Assembly (NCBI RefSeq): GCF_003073045.1
Contig: NC_037599.1
Coordinates: forward strand, 496,001 to 560,000
Direction of reading: 5' to 3'
DNA: 64,000 bases
DNA from: Pomacea canaliculata
Taxonomy: Eukaryota > Mollusca > Gastropoda > Architaenioglossa > Ampullariidae
A program made the position numbers and the translations under genes. The notes beneath the pieces were generated by a model that worked only from the letters and a program-made list of their open reading frames with translations, was not told where the DNA came from and ran no database searches. Below, piece by piece: positions 1 through 12,300 of the stretch; within the stretch, counting starts at the first letter, position 1; every line of letters starts with the position of its first letter.

Positions 1-3000
1 TCTGAAGGTTGTGCCTCGCGTGCTGTATGCGGATGCCGGGTACCTTCCTCCTAAGGCAGATGAGAGGTGTTCAGGTGTTCACTCATTCTTCACTAGAGAT
101 GTCTGCCATAGGTCTATCTTTATTCATCCTCAGACCACAAACTTGTATGACTGGACTGATGGCAGACAATTTTTTTTCCAGTTAACTACTAAAACGAGGC
201 TGGTGTCTACAAAGCTTCCGGTTTAGTCACATTCATTGTTAAGGCTCGCCGAGACTAACGGCGGAGAACTTGGCAAGAGGCTAAGCGTTGGTCTCGGCAC
301 ACAGACAGCAGTCCATCTGTACACGTCCGTGCTCAGACTTTAGCAAAATGTCTGAGATAGTAAAAAGGTTTTTGTCGTCACGTGGTATGTCAGTCATGAT
401 CTTAGGTAACTTTCATGTAATCGTGCACACATATCTGTTACAACCACATACATTTCTGTCACAACACGGTGTGTGTGATTGTCTGTGGTGTCTATAAGGA
501 CTTTCCCGATCTCACGGACTCGGCGACATTTTGACATTAACAGTGACAAACGATGAGCTGTGCGAAGAGAAGGACACTGGCGGTTGACAGTGAGTGCATC
601 AGGACTCAGCTGTCGACACAGGAAGTGCAAGCTGAGCTTGACGACACCCACAGACTTCAAGATGAGGGTCCGTCCTTCCCCAGGCTGTTGTGGGCGTCTT
701 CTCGTGCCGTCTGCCACGTGTGTGTAGTCGCTCTTCATCCTGATTCCTGACGAGTAGACGTCCCCAAGCATTCAGTCTCGACTGGTCACGTGCCTCTAGC
801 CACGATCTCGTGTTCTTTGAGCCGCTCCTCCCCCACACTTTTTTTTTTTTTTCGTTTAGCCGGAGCGAAATAAGCATCTCATACCGAAGTCTGCGAGAAA
901 GAAATACGACTGTGCACAATCCTTCACACCCATTGGTCAGACAGTGAGGTGAGAGGTGAGAAGTAAGAGGTGAGAGGTGAGCAAAGTCTCTTGTCTTGCT
1001 ACGCACGCGAATTTCTTGTGCTCGACGAATGGCGACGACAAGCAGTGACTAGAAATCCCCTCAGCGGAGGTCATGGGTCAGGGCAGATACTTTGTGGCAC
1101 CCTCTGTTGATGTGCAGGGTACATGGCGGGCTTTGTGACGTCGTCCTGTCAGGTACAGGGTACCTGGCGGGGTGGCGGAGGTATGTGGGCAGGGAAAGTG
1201 CGCTCCTGCGAGAAGCAGTGGGTGGAACGGTCACCCGCATGATTCATTTCAAAGCGGAAGCTCCTTTGATTCCTTCATTCGCCCAGACTCTACTGTTTAA
1301 GTACAAGCGACCGAATCAAGTGTCCTGACGACAAGGCTAGGCGAGAGGTTTGTTGACATACCTGAGTAGAGTACCTGAGTAGACCTTGTGTTCTTGTGCA
1401 TTTGTTTTGCAGGTGTTGTATGCAAACACGAATAGAACTAAGAAATATATTTTTGTAATCTGCTGCTGTGAGTATTCTTTAAATTCTTGTCTATCGTCGG
1501 GTATTTTGTGAAGGGACCGGTTCCGTCTCATCCCCCAGTCGACAGTTGGAGCGGGTACTTGAGTGAGACTTGAAGCAGGCAAGAGAAAAGCTTTGTGGCA
1601 CTAAGTGTGGTGTCGGTCATGTCATGGCACTCAGCGACCCTCCACTTGATGACCCGCCCACTGATTGTATATCTACATGCTCTCTCATTGCACACCGAGA
1701 TGAAGCCGCCTGTAACGCCCTCGCTGTGCCGAGACAAGGGATGGTGTGACTGAAGCAGTATTTATTTAACCGTGTTATTTTCTTTCTCGCAGAAAAAAAC
1801 TCGTTCCCTGACAATTTATAATTTGTCCGAGACACACTCACTGTCACAGAGGAGTGACACGAGTTCACTAGCCACTAGAGCTCAGCCACACCTGTGAGTG
1901 AGTAAGAGGGTTTTTAGATGGTGGAAGAGAAAAGGGGAGGAAGACCATTTAATTAACTTGACCTCCCGGGGTCACGGCGAGTGAAGGGACACCCCGTGTA
2001 GGGGGGGGGGAGGGGAAGGTGCGGTGTTGATGTTTTTTGTATCTCGGATTTTTTGTTTGTTGACTTTTTCCTGTATTCTTGTAAAGGTGTAGATATGTAT
2101 TAGTCATTTGTTTTGGCTGTGACTGGTGTCGGCGCAGTTATTGGAGTTCATTTTGTCCGGGAGCACTCGGCAGGAATGTTGTGGGATCGTCCCCTGGAGA
2201 GCGCCGACTTGTTTTAACGTCTGGCCCCGTGTGCAGGCCTCAGTGGTGGTGGTTGTTTTTTTTTTTTAAATGATAATTTGTGGAAAAAATATATATCGTG
2301 GATCAGTGCAACATCAGGCTCCAGTGACAATCATTAACAGTGTAAAAGAACATTATTCAGCAATGACAATACAGGACTTGGTGCCGGACTGTCAGCTCCA
2401 GTACATGTACACCTTGTTAACGATCACCTGCTGAACAGCAACTTTAATTCTTTTAGGATTGTGTCTACAGTCAGAAATATTAATTAAGTAATAATAAGAG
2501 ACTGACTGAGTAAATACACAGAGAAATCATGTTTTCTACATTTATCGTTGGCATTTTTACCACATTCTCAGTTAATAGAATTAAATGTATCCACGTGATA
2601 CACGGCTGCACAGAGGCGGAGGTCGTTTGTGACGTAACAAAAGTGCAAAGGTCCAGAGGTCTACGTGTGCGTGCACGCGAGCGTCTGTGACACACACAGG
2701 CACACACACAGAGGAACACGCACACACACACACAGGAACACGCATACAGGAACACGCACACACACAGCACACACACACAAGTTATAATTACCACACTTTA
2801 CTAAAAGGGACACACAGGCACACGCAGGCACACGCACACACACAAACACACACACAGCACGCACACACACAAGTTATAATTACCACACCACACCTTACTA
2901 AAAGGGAAGGAACAACTTTTCCTACATGTTCTTTTTAAAACTTTGGTCTCTCACACATTCTGGTGTGAAGATGTTACTGCTCTACACGGGCATGGAATCA

Positions 3001-4455
3001 CCGCGCCTGTCGGATGGGACACCAGTACTGTTGACGGTGAATAAGTTTCCAAGTCAGTTTGTGACACATGAGTACATCCAAATTTCAAATATAGATATAA
3101 TTATTTACACAAGCATGCGCCAGCACACACACACACAACTTGTCAAAAATGAGAAGAAGTCTCGTAAACCTAGTAACGGCTGTTATTTTACACATGATTT
3201 CATTTCCCAGTATACATACTCTGAATAGCCAGATATAGTTTATATATGTCTACACACAAACACACGTGGCATCCTACTTCTGCCGACAGAGAACATGGAT
3301 TCTTCATCGTGATCCAAAATCTTTGCTTATTTGTCTTCTAAAAAGAAAACAATCTTGCTGCTATATAGTTGCTCAATAAATAAGTTTTTTCTTCATTAAG
3401 AACTTTTGCACTGAAAAACCGAAACAAAACATCAAACACACACAAAACCAACCAAACAATCAAACAAACAATTTAAACTTTTCTATCCCTAGTTGGTGAG
3501 GTGCTACCATTTAGGAAGCTCGATAATCTCGTTAGAAGACCGGGGATTCAAAACTCAGGTCAAAGAATGTTTACGATTGATAAGGGAATTGCATGAGTTG
3601 AACACACATCACCTGCATGGGGTGGAAGTAGCCCTGACAACACTTCATGGTCAAGGACAGCTGTCAACAGGGCTGATGGAGGCAAACAGTTTGGGATCAT
3701 GTAGCCAGGACTTGTATTACAAATCCCTGATGTAACTGACTTGAAGTGGCCAAGTCACTCGATACCTGCGCTGTGTGACCAACACATTCGGGGAGCTCTC
3801 GACCTCAGTCGTGTTTCACGTACTTCAGGTCACCACTGAGTAGCAGTGGATTCGGTGTACTTGTACATTGTGCAAAAAAACAACAACAAACAAACAAAAA
3901 ATAACCACACACACACACTAAATACAAAAACAACAACAAAACCAACAAAATAAAAACAAAACAAACTGATGATATCGACCGTTTGTGCCTGTCAGCGAGA
4001 TGGGTGGCGCATGTTTGTAAGTGTGTCAGTTAGTGTGACCACCATTCCAATGTTGCTATAGTAGCTCCGTGTTGCGGATCGAGTCACTGCCAGACACCAA
4101 ATTTACTCGTCGCTTGCTTGAGCATTATCCGCATATAATATGGCACTGTTTCAAGGTGTCTACCATTTATTTATAAGTAATCAATCAAACCATTTCTTTT
4201 GTATCTTAGAATAATCTGCTGTTTATTTGCGATGTGCACTGTCTACTGATTGTATATGACCTGATGGGATGGAACGAGATTTTTTTCCTCTCCGTTAGAG
4301 AAATGTATTCTACGGTGACACTGTCAAAAGTGCCACAGACTTCAGTGATAGAAATCTGTGAACAGCACTCATTTTCTACTTTCGCTCTTGTCGGCACCTG
4401 GCCGAGTTGTCCTCCCCTTCTTGTTGGGAACGTCAAGAGTTACATCCCTTGGAAA
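1..4455. other. Left flank without a recognisable gene
   Basis: I see no reading frame here with the look of a conserved protein. Visible contents are a short GAGGTGA-type simple repeat near 945-980, a homopolymer T run near 839-852, a CA-rich duplicated block at 2690-2910 (listed separately), and A-rich CAACAAA tracts near 3415-3475 and 3875-3965. The last few hundred bases before 4456 are likely 5' UTR and promoter of the MAIP1 gene, since the frame stays open upstream of its start codon, but no core promoter element is convincing. Confidence 0.5.
2690..2910. repeat. CA-rich block with an internal direct duplication
   Basis: The sequence is dominated by CACACA and GGCACACGC runs. A non-simple segment containing AAGTTATAATTACCACAC and CTAAAAGGGA occurs twice, at about 2779-2810 and 2870-2908, so the block arose by duplication of a unit of about 90 bases plus microsatellite expansion. 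Cysteine/valine-rich frames on the minus strand here are a by-product of GTGTGT repeats. Confidence 0.75.
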
Positions 4456-7400
4456 ATGGCGGGCGGGGCGTTGGTAGGAAACGTCAGGAGAAAGTCTAAT
4501 ATGACCAATAGTCTGCTGTGCTTATTGAAATCGCTCTGCACAGAGGAAGTTGCAGTCAAAACGCTTAGACTCTCTCAAGCGCATGTAAATGGCACAATCA
4601 AGCACCCAGCTTACAAACTGTGTTGGTGCTGTGGTGCACCTTGGGTTCCAGGTGCAGTGTCCCTCCCCAGCGTCACCTCCATCAAGGATAACGGCATTGT
4701 CACGTTAAGTGATCAGGTTGAACGGACTTTACTGTATCGTTCCTTATCACAGCATTTCCAGATTCTCCGCAACGACAGCCAAAAAATCGATAAAACATAT
4801 TTTCGGGGACTTGGAAACACTGTTGGTTTAACTTACTTGTCAAGAACATTCTGTAATGATTTACATTCAGAAAATTCGTTTGCATCACCCAAAAAACGTT
4901 TGCACAGCTTTGCTCTGCCACATAGAACCACCCCACAAGTTGGTTGCACAAGGAGTTATTCCAGAAAGCACAGGTTTGTTTCCATCCATATACACAGTTT
5001 TGCTTCTAAAGGGTGCGGTATAAAATAATGGGCATGAGTGGGTGGAACGAGCTGTGAGGGAAAGCAGTCGTTTCTATTTCAATGTAAACAACGCACACAT
5101 CTGTGTACAGTTAGCATGATTTTCACGCCTCCTTTAATTCAGTACTTTCTAATAATATTTTTATAATTTATTAATAATCTTGCTACAATATGGTTAATCA
5201 TTAAAGCTTTTCCAACTCTCCTTCCCCCTGCAAACTACATGATGTAATGTTGACAGTTTTTGTGTAACAGAAAGGCAAATGCATCCACACACAATCCAGC
5301 TTATGTGTATTCAGCAGATTGAGCAGCATTCAAGTGTGTAAATATATAACTGTAATGTTTTTTTTAAATTCTCATGTGCGAAGAAAATATTAATTTATCA
5401 ATCTTTAAGACGACAGCCCTGATTATCAGTTATAGTCATTATGTGATTTTGGTTACTACCTATTGCTGACAGCAGTCAGAATTACACAGTAAAATTTAAA
5501 GGTTCAGTACATAATGATATGTGAATGTAACATTATTATATACTCCATTTCTTCAAGACTCTACGTATAAATTATGTTAGTTTTATAGATATTATCTGTC
5601 TTGTTTCACTGATTCAATGTAAATTACATATACTAATTGTGATAATTTAGAAACAACCATGAAGAAACAAAGATGCAAGTGCGTGGGGGTGCAGTGTATC
5701 TGCCCAACCCGTTAACCTGGCTATCTGCAATGTGGAATAAGGCTAAGCTGCGTTATAAGTTTGACCCGTCCTTCTCAGAGAGAGAATTTCTGCAGGGAGC
5801 AAAGCAGGTTAGCAGGTGGATTATATGGGCAAAAAATATAGATGAATATCCCCTCCTTCTATTCTCAAGATACCTACAAACATCTCCATGCACTTAAAGA
5901 AGGTCAGATTTGTGACTTCACAGTTGTACACAGATACAACTAATATATGATTCCTGTTCTCTAAGTGGCTTGAGCTATCACAGCATAGAGATATCCGTGG
6001 TCAATCCTAATGTCTGTGTGGTTTAAACTTTTGGTGACGTTCTTGAGAATGGAAGTTGGGTATAAGCCAGATTTGGGAAGTATTATCTTGCACTAAGCTT
6101 CACCCAATCATCTGGAAAAAAAAAATGGCATCCTCGGTAGATCTTTAACATAACTTGACCTGACTGTAAGTGAGCAAACATGTTTAGCTAGTGTTATATA
6201 TCTGTGAGAAATTCCAAAAAAAGCAAACAGTAGGTACATGTACTAGTCTTTATGCAAGTTACAAGTGCTTTTGCTACTTAGGAAATCCCAAAGTAATATT
6301 TATTTTCCAGTTTATTCACTTATAAAGCTTTAAATCTACAAGCAAATGTACATGATTTCTGATATTTAAAATTTTATACATGCACTTGCTGCTACGTATA
6401 CCAAACAGAACTGCAAATACAGAGCACACCTCCCATTTAAATTGCCCATTGTGACTAATAAAGCTGGTTGTTATTGTTATTATTGGACATGTAATTTGAC
6501 TTGCTTGAAAGCTGTTTTACTGTCAAGTTTTACTATTGTTGTAATATAATACAACTTGTATGAAGCTTAGTTGGGTTTTACTGCAGTTGTAACAGGGACT
6601 TGTTTGTATTTAGGTTGTGACTTGATTTTGTTATCTTATAGGCCATCAGCTATGTGATGAGCCAGGTGTGCAGGGGAAAGTTTGACCTGCTGAATGATAT
6701 CGTCACTCAAGAGGTCAGTGAATTTCCATGTAGATCTATACTCATCAAACTTGATGATAAAGATGGGTGTTACATGCGAGTTGTCTAGCACTTAATGCTG
6801 AATGTACTTATTTATAATTGTCATTCTGTTTCAAGTTAGAACGACATAATTGCTGCCTTGTGTCTTCTGGTGATGCCTCATGTGTTCATGTAGCTTACTT
6901 CTTGCTTTTTCATTTTACTGCCTCAGTTTTTTGGTGCTTCCTGCATGCCTCTCTCATATTTAATGTTTACTGCTCACCTTTCTTTTTTTTGATGCCTCAA
7001 TTCACTGCTTGCCTTCTTCCCGTGGATGCCTCAGTTTATGAACATGATGTTGAGCGGTTTAGCAGTAAATTTTGACTGCATTTAGCATAAGAACAGCAAA
7101 ACATTGGACAAATGATTCATCTTTAGTTTTTGAGGATAAAAAAAACAATATGTTTGACCACATTTCAGTGTTGTCTTCCATTCATTCTAGGCAATAGCAC
7201 TATTTCGAGTTCATCTTTATTCCCTCTCTGAGACCGAAAAAGCAGCCCTGACCTTGATGCCTGGTGACATGGTTCTCCTGAAAATTCGGGATGTGCATTT
7301 GCACAGTGAGAAGGGTTAGTCTTACTATCCATCATATCACTATTTGCCTTTCCCCCCCCTACACCTAACATCATAAACTGTATGTCGTGCTTGACTTACC

Positions 7401-8936
7401 TAATATCATAGACTTTACATGTCTTGCTAACCCTACCTAATTTCTTGTCTGACTGTATCAGTTGCGTATTTCATCAAGTGTTTGTTTTGTAGGTGCGGTG
7501 CTTGCTTTCGTGGACATTTTTTGCGTCGGTCTCAAGATGGTGGAGGACACCCCCTACCTGGTCAATCTGGACATTAGGTGAGATGAAGAGTTCACTGTGT
7601 ACCTGCCATAGCCGAGTGTTAGTTGCATTTTTGTGTCATGTTCTTTGACAATCTTTGTTATACATGACTAAGGTGACCAGACATCCCGCTTTAGGCGGGA
7701 CAGTCCCGCTTTTGACCTCGTGTCCCGCCTGCTCATTGGGCGGGACGCCCAATGTCCCGCTTTCTGGCTTTCTGGCAAGTCCATCAAATGTCCCGGTTGT
7801 CTTTAAAAATCACTTTTTTCGGCGTTCATTGACGGTGACGACACCATCATCGGCACGTGTCCCGCTTTCGCCCCCGAAACGTCTGGTCACCTTATACATG
7901 ACCGATGTTAGAGCTGGCCACTCACAACTATTATCCAAGTTTCAGTTGCTTGCTTTTTGTTTATCTCTCATGTGTAATCAAGTTTGTGTTTTTCCTTGAA
8001 TGTTTCTTTGAACTATTTTGTTGTGTTTGATCTATCTCTTGTGTATAACCAGAGTTGTCTTTCCTGATTTTGAGTTGTCCTTGCAATTAAAATTGTATTC
8101 TGCTTTACTTGGTATGAGATATTAGTTGGAACTAATGTAGGTAGGTTATCTGCAAATAGCCAGAGTTGATATCCATAATATTTAGTCCCCTTTTTATTGT
8201 CTTTTTCATTGTTTTGTATGGAGTTGTATGTGCAAAGTTATCAGTTATGGTTAAAGTTGCAGATGTGATATTATCAGTTAATGTTTATTACAAAGTTAAA
8301 CATTGGAGTGACGGAAACAGATGAAGAGATAGATGGATGGACAGACAGATGTTGAATGAATGTATTTACAACACAAAACTTCACCAGCTCTCCCCTATGA
8401 CTGGGCAGTTCAGTGGAACCGTTGGCACCTGTCACCAATGTACATGTAGTGAGGGTTGGTTGTCAGGGGTTCAGCTCTCGTTTCAGGCACGCTGTTCTTT
8501 CTCTGCATGTGGCATCTGTTTACAGGGCTGGCTGTCTTGCTGTGATATAACCTTCGTTGCTGGCACGGCGTAAAACACCAATTCTCTCTCCCTTGCCCCT
8601 CCCACGACTGGTACTTGTTGCACCAGTTATGGGATGACATGATATGTTTATCTGCTCATCCTGTTAAAATGATTGGCCTTGTGTGCATGGGTGAGGCAAG
8701 ATTAATTACAATAATCATACTGACAATATTGACCAATTGCTCATCAGCTTATACTACCTTAAAATGTGTTTTACAGTATGTAGTAGTTGTGTGTATCTGA
8801 GATTGAGATGTGCAGATTTTCAACAAGTTAGACTGCTGTTTATTTCAGATTCAAGAGAGACTACTCAACTGAGCCTCCTAGAGACTGGGTTGTGGCTGGA
8901 TTGAGTCGTATGCATGTGGATAACTTGGAAGATTAA
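4456..8936 (+). CDS. MAIP1: MAIP1-like m-AAA protease-interacting protein
   Basis: Six coding exons join in one frame: 4456-4973, 5651-5807, 6642-6713, 7191-7314, 7493-7577 and 8849-8936, giving 347 codons plus TAA. All introns have GT-AG ends and matching phases. In the animal family (human C2orf47, about 290 residues) this protein binds the matrix m-AAA protease and helps assembly of the mitochondrial calcium uniporter regulator EMRE. The conserved core starts in exon 2 with LPNPLTWL, then FSEREFLQGAKQ, then KFDLLNDIV in exon 3, and ends with the DWVVAGLSRM segment in exon 6. Exon 1 encodes about 170 poorly conserved residues rich in Arg, Ser and His, as expected for a mitochondrial presequence. 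The ATG at 4456 was chosen for its context (gaaaATGg). The frame is open further upstream, so an earlier start is possible. The assignment was made by eye from the core. Confidence 0.85.
6419..6484 (+). repeat. Dispersed repeat tail (copy 1)
   Basis: About 65 bases beginning ACAGAGCACACCTCCCA and ending in ACTAATAAAG plus a TTGTTATTATT tract recur at 53085-53147 on the same strand with only a few differences. The form, a fixed segment with AATAAA followed by a short simple repeat, is typical of the 3' end of a SINE or LINE. It lies in MAIP1 intron 2. Its AATAAA should not be read as the MAIP1 poly(A) signal. Confidence 0.7.
7669..7894. mobile_element. hAT-type MITE, 226 bp, 8-bp target duplication
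   Basis: The element has perfect 14-base terminal inverted repeats, TAAGGTGACCAGAC at the left and its complement GTCTGGTCACCTTA at the right. It is flanked by identical 8-base duplications TACATGAC at 7661-7668 and 7895-7902. An 8-base duplication with short inverted repeats is the mark of the hAT superfamily. The interior repeats TCCCGCTTT-like words in both orientations and codes for nothing. It sits in MAIP1 intron 5. It must have been mobilised by a transposase supplied in trans. Confidence 0.93.
8409..8590 (+). mobile_element. tRNA-derived SINE, diverged copy
   Basis: This region in the last MAIP1 intron matches the better preserved SINE at 33156-33355. Shared words include CACCTGTCACCAATG, GGTTCAGCTCTCGTTTCAGG, GCATCTGTTTACAGGGCTGG and ACGGCGTAAAACACCAATTCTC. 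The tRNA-like head is degraded here, so it is recognised through its body and tail. Confidence 0.85.
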
Positions 8937-9200
8937 GTTAACTTAGTGTGCATGTGTATTACTGAATGGTTTGACATGAAGAGATAAGGAGAACTGGCTG
9001 GAAGAGCTGTATGCATGCTGATGACATTTCTTCATACCTTGGCAGACTGAGTTGCATATATGGTGATACCAGACTGAATCACATTCATGGATTCGTTGTA
9101 ACAGGATGAATTTATAGAATTCCTCACAGTTCTATTACAAACATTAATGGGTCAAGCTTGTTGGATAAATTGCCTGATATCTGCTGTGTCTGTCATTGAA

Positions 9201-9206
9201 AATAAA
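9201..9206 (+). terminator. Poly(A) signal of MAIP1
   Basis: AATAAA lies 265 bases after the MAIP1 stop codon in unique sequence, the first such hexamer downstream of the stop. It lies about 60 bases from the opposing signal of ERCC6L2. Confidence 0.6.
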
Positions 9207-9263
9207 GTGAAAATGTCTTGAAAGAAGTTTGCAGTATGTCAGTGAGATGATTGATAATGCTGT

Positions 9264-9269
9264 TTTATT
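9264..9269 (-). terminator. Poly(A) signal of ERCC6L2
   Basis: TTTATT on the plus strand reads AATAAA on the minus strand, about 107 bases after the ERCC6L2 stop codon (9376-9378). With the MAIP1 signal at 9201 this defines a tail-to-tail gene pair whose 3' ends may overlap. Confidence 0.6.
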
Positions 9270-9375
9270 AGGAATGCAATTAAATGAAAATTGTCACAGG
9301 TGTAGAACAAAATCACCATCACTAAATAATTCTCTCAAACCACAGTAAAAAAAGCAACATGAATGTGATCTATCA

Positions 9376-12300
9376 TCAGGAAAAGAGACTGTGGGATGCA
9401 GCATTTCCATTGGTTACCTTTCTTTCCTCTTCTTGCGCACTATTATCCTTTTGGTTGTCAATTGTTTTCTTGTTTATTTGTTTCACCAGTTTCCCTGAAT
9501 CAAGAAGGGCCTGGACGTCATCTCTAGTTTCTTGCAATAATTTTTCTGCATTCATTAGAGGATACTTTCTCATTGTTGTTTTCTTTTTACACAAATATGT
9601 TTTTCCAGAACAGTCTATGTCATTACAGAGTGTGCTGTTGTTCAGAAGATCAAAGACGATGTCACCTGAGCTGCTTGTTACCCCAGCAGTGTCCACAGCT
9701 TTGTTGTGTTGTGTGAATGAACAGTCACTGTCCACTCTACCTGCAGGCTTTCTCCTGTCATTTGCATGAGCCACCTTTGAAGGCGGGGGCTTTCTAATGT
9801 TCTTGGTTTCCATATCAGAATCACAGAAAATGTCGTCCAGCAAAGATGATGCCTTGCACTTTCTGGCTGTCATAGCCAAACTTTTCATCTGGTTTTTTCT
9901 GTCCACACTGATAGTTATATGATCATGTTTATCACAGGAAATTCTTGGCTTTATGCCAGTATGTCCCGAGTCTTTGCAGCTGCTAGATTTCACACCCATT
10001 TCACTGAGAAGTCTCTCAATGTCTTCTTTTCCTAAAGAAAATGACATACTCTCTTCCATCACTTTCTCACCTGCAGCCACCTTTGCTTGTGTTTTAGCCA
10101 ACGTCTTCTTTCTGCTTTGACATTTGTGTTTTTTCCAGGGCATGCTTGATGTAACCTTGTTGTCTGAAGCCCTGACACTTACAGGCATCAATGTGGTACC
10201 CAACTGGCATGACTGTGCTATACTCACAGGCATGACTGTGGTACCTAACTGCAGTTCAGGGTTGCTGATGGCTGGAGCAGCTTGCTTCTTTGGAGACTGT
10301 GAGGATTCTGCATCTTCACGATGTTGTTCTCCAGCCACAAGCTTCTTTAAGTGTCTTTTTTTTGATGTAATCAAATGGCTTGCTTGACCTATAAAAAAAT
10401 GGAGTGTTGGATTGCTTTAGATAGGGTGTGGGGAAAAATGAGTAAACAGAGTGCAAAAGGACAGGCAGTGACAATAAGACCAAGAAGAATAGCCAGGACA
10501 TACATGACTGACTGGGCAACAGTCATGACTATCCACAGCATGGAGAAAAAGACCTGACAGGAATAACCAGGGCATGCTTGGCTATTATAGACAGGATTAG
10601 CCATGACAACCTGTGGGACAGGAATGACCATGATGGATAGGATTAGCCTTCACAGATTTGGGCCAGGAATAGCCAGGAGAGGACTGGTCATTATAGACAG
10701 GATTAGTCGGGATGGATTGTAGGGCAGGATGGGCGACAGGAAACAAGTGGTAGCCTTATACCTTTGCCATTTCTGGGCAAGCTTCCTACCTTTCTTCTGT
10801 CCTGTCTCATTGGCCTTCTGCTGACCCACTGGTTTGGTGCAAGCATCAGTTACAGGAGGCTCTGAGGCATTGGGGAATATGTCCTTCAGCACCGGGCTCA
10901 AAGCATCTCCATGCTGCTTGAACAGCAAGTTTTGCAGCATGCTCGTGCGGTCCTGGGGAGAAGCTGACAGCATCTGCTCTGCTAAAGTTACGTCACTGGT
11001 GACATTCAGCATGTCTCGTAGTTGTGCCCAGTGCCTTCTGTTGATGAATGGAGAAGAAAATAAAGATAATTGAGACCAATATAGCGTTCAGCCAAGATAA
11101 TTGTAAACTGAACACAAAGCATTCTCTAGGATGTCTATCAAGATGCATTCAGAGTTAAATGTGCAGTATTTATAACCACTATTATCTTCTCCTATGCAAT
11201 ACATTGTAATTGAGATCTTAGAACAATTCTCAAAATTAGAAGACTGGAGAAATCAGGACTGGTGATAAAGTGAAATAAAATGAGATTCTTAAACTCATTA
11301 AGTAAAAGATCACTTCTTTTACAAGAGTAGAAGAAATAAATGTCTTTCCCTCTACTGTCACGGTCTTCTCACCGTCTCCATGCAGGTGGTGTCTGGCCAA
11401 TCAGAATATGAAAACTCCCAAAACTTAGAGTTCTGGGTGAGTTGAGGTCCCTTGCTGGAGTTCTCCTTCCTGTGTGCCAATTTCCTCTTTTCCTTTGCAA
11501 TAGCCTTTTCTTGGACTGCTGTGTCTGGTCCTCCATGTTTTCTAAACTCTGCTGCTGAGGATAAAAATTTCATGTAGGGATTATCCTGCCAGGTATTTAC
11601 AAGAAATATTAAAAATCTACAGCTTTCCAAAAAGATAAGTGTTCATACTTTATTTACTAAAAAGCATTAATATTGACACATACAACAATAGAAGTCATTG
11701 CTCACACTTGATCACTTCCTGCATGCCCACACACATGCACAAACAAACTCTCATTCATAAACACACACCCAAATAATCTCTCTCACTCATACGAACACAC
11801 ACACGACAATCCCTTGCATATTTATAATCACATACACCCAAATAATCTCTTTCTCATTCACACACACCCCTCAATGTCTCTCTCATTCATACCACCAATA
11901 CTCTTATTCACACACACACACACTGGTATCTACTCAGAAATCTGAGTTGTCAACAATATGGATTTCCTACCAACTGTAGCAGGTGTCTCTACATAAAAGT
12001 GCTCACCTGTGGAAGTGGGGCACAGAACAATGCTGGTGCCTGTTTGTTGATATGCAGCTCGAAAACATCTTGCATGGCGCATCGAGACATGTGGTCTTCG
12101 ACATGGCTGGAACCAACTATATGTGGGTTGTCATGCACGTGGACCACATTGCAGTTCTCTGAAATTATCAAGTCAGAGGGCAAGGTCAGAAGGTCATAAA
12201 GAAAATAATAATAAGGTCGAGATGTCAGACACTAATGTGACCATTTTAGATGTTCAGGTATGTACACCAAATATTTAGTCTGTGGGAAATATTAGGGCTC

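Noticed and set aside
553-750. Short plus-strand frame starting MSCAKRRTLAVDSE
   Set aside because: It is 65 codons with no recognisable motif, no clear splice partners and no second line of support. I cannot exclude a first exon of a gene that lies outside the window.
2480-2870. Cys/Val-rich minus-strand frames resembling a small cysteine-rich secreted peptide
   Set aside because: The cysteines come from GTGTGT repeats and disappear outside the CA-rich block.
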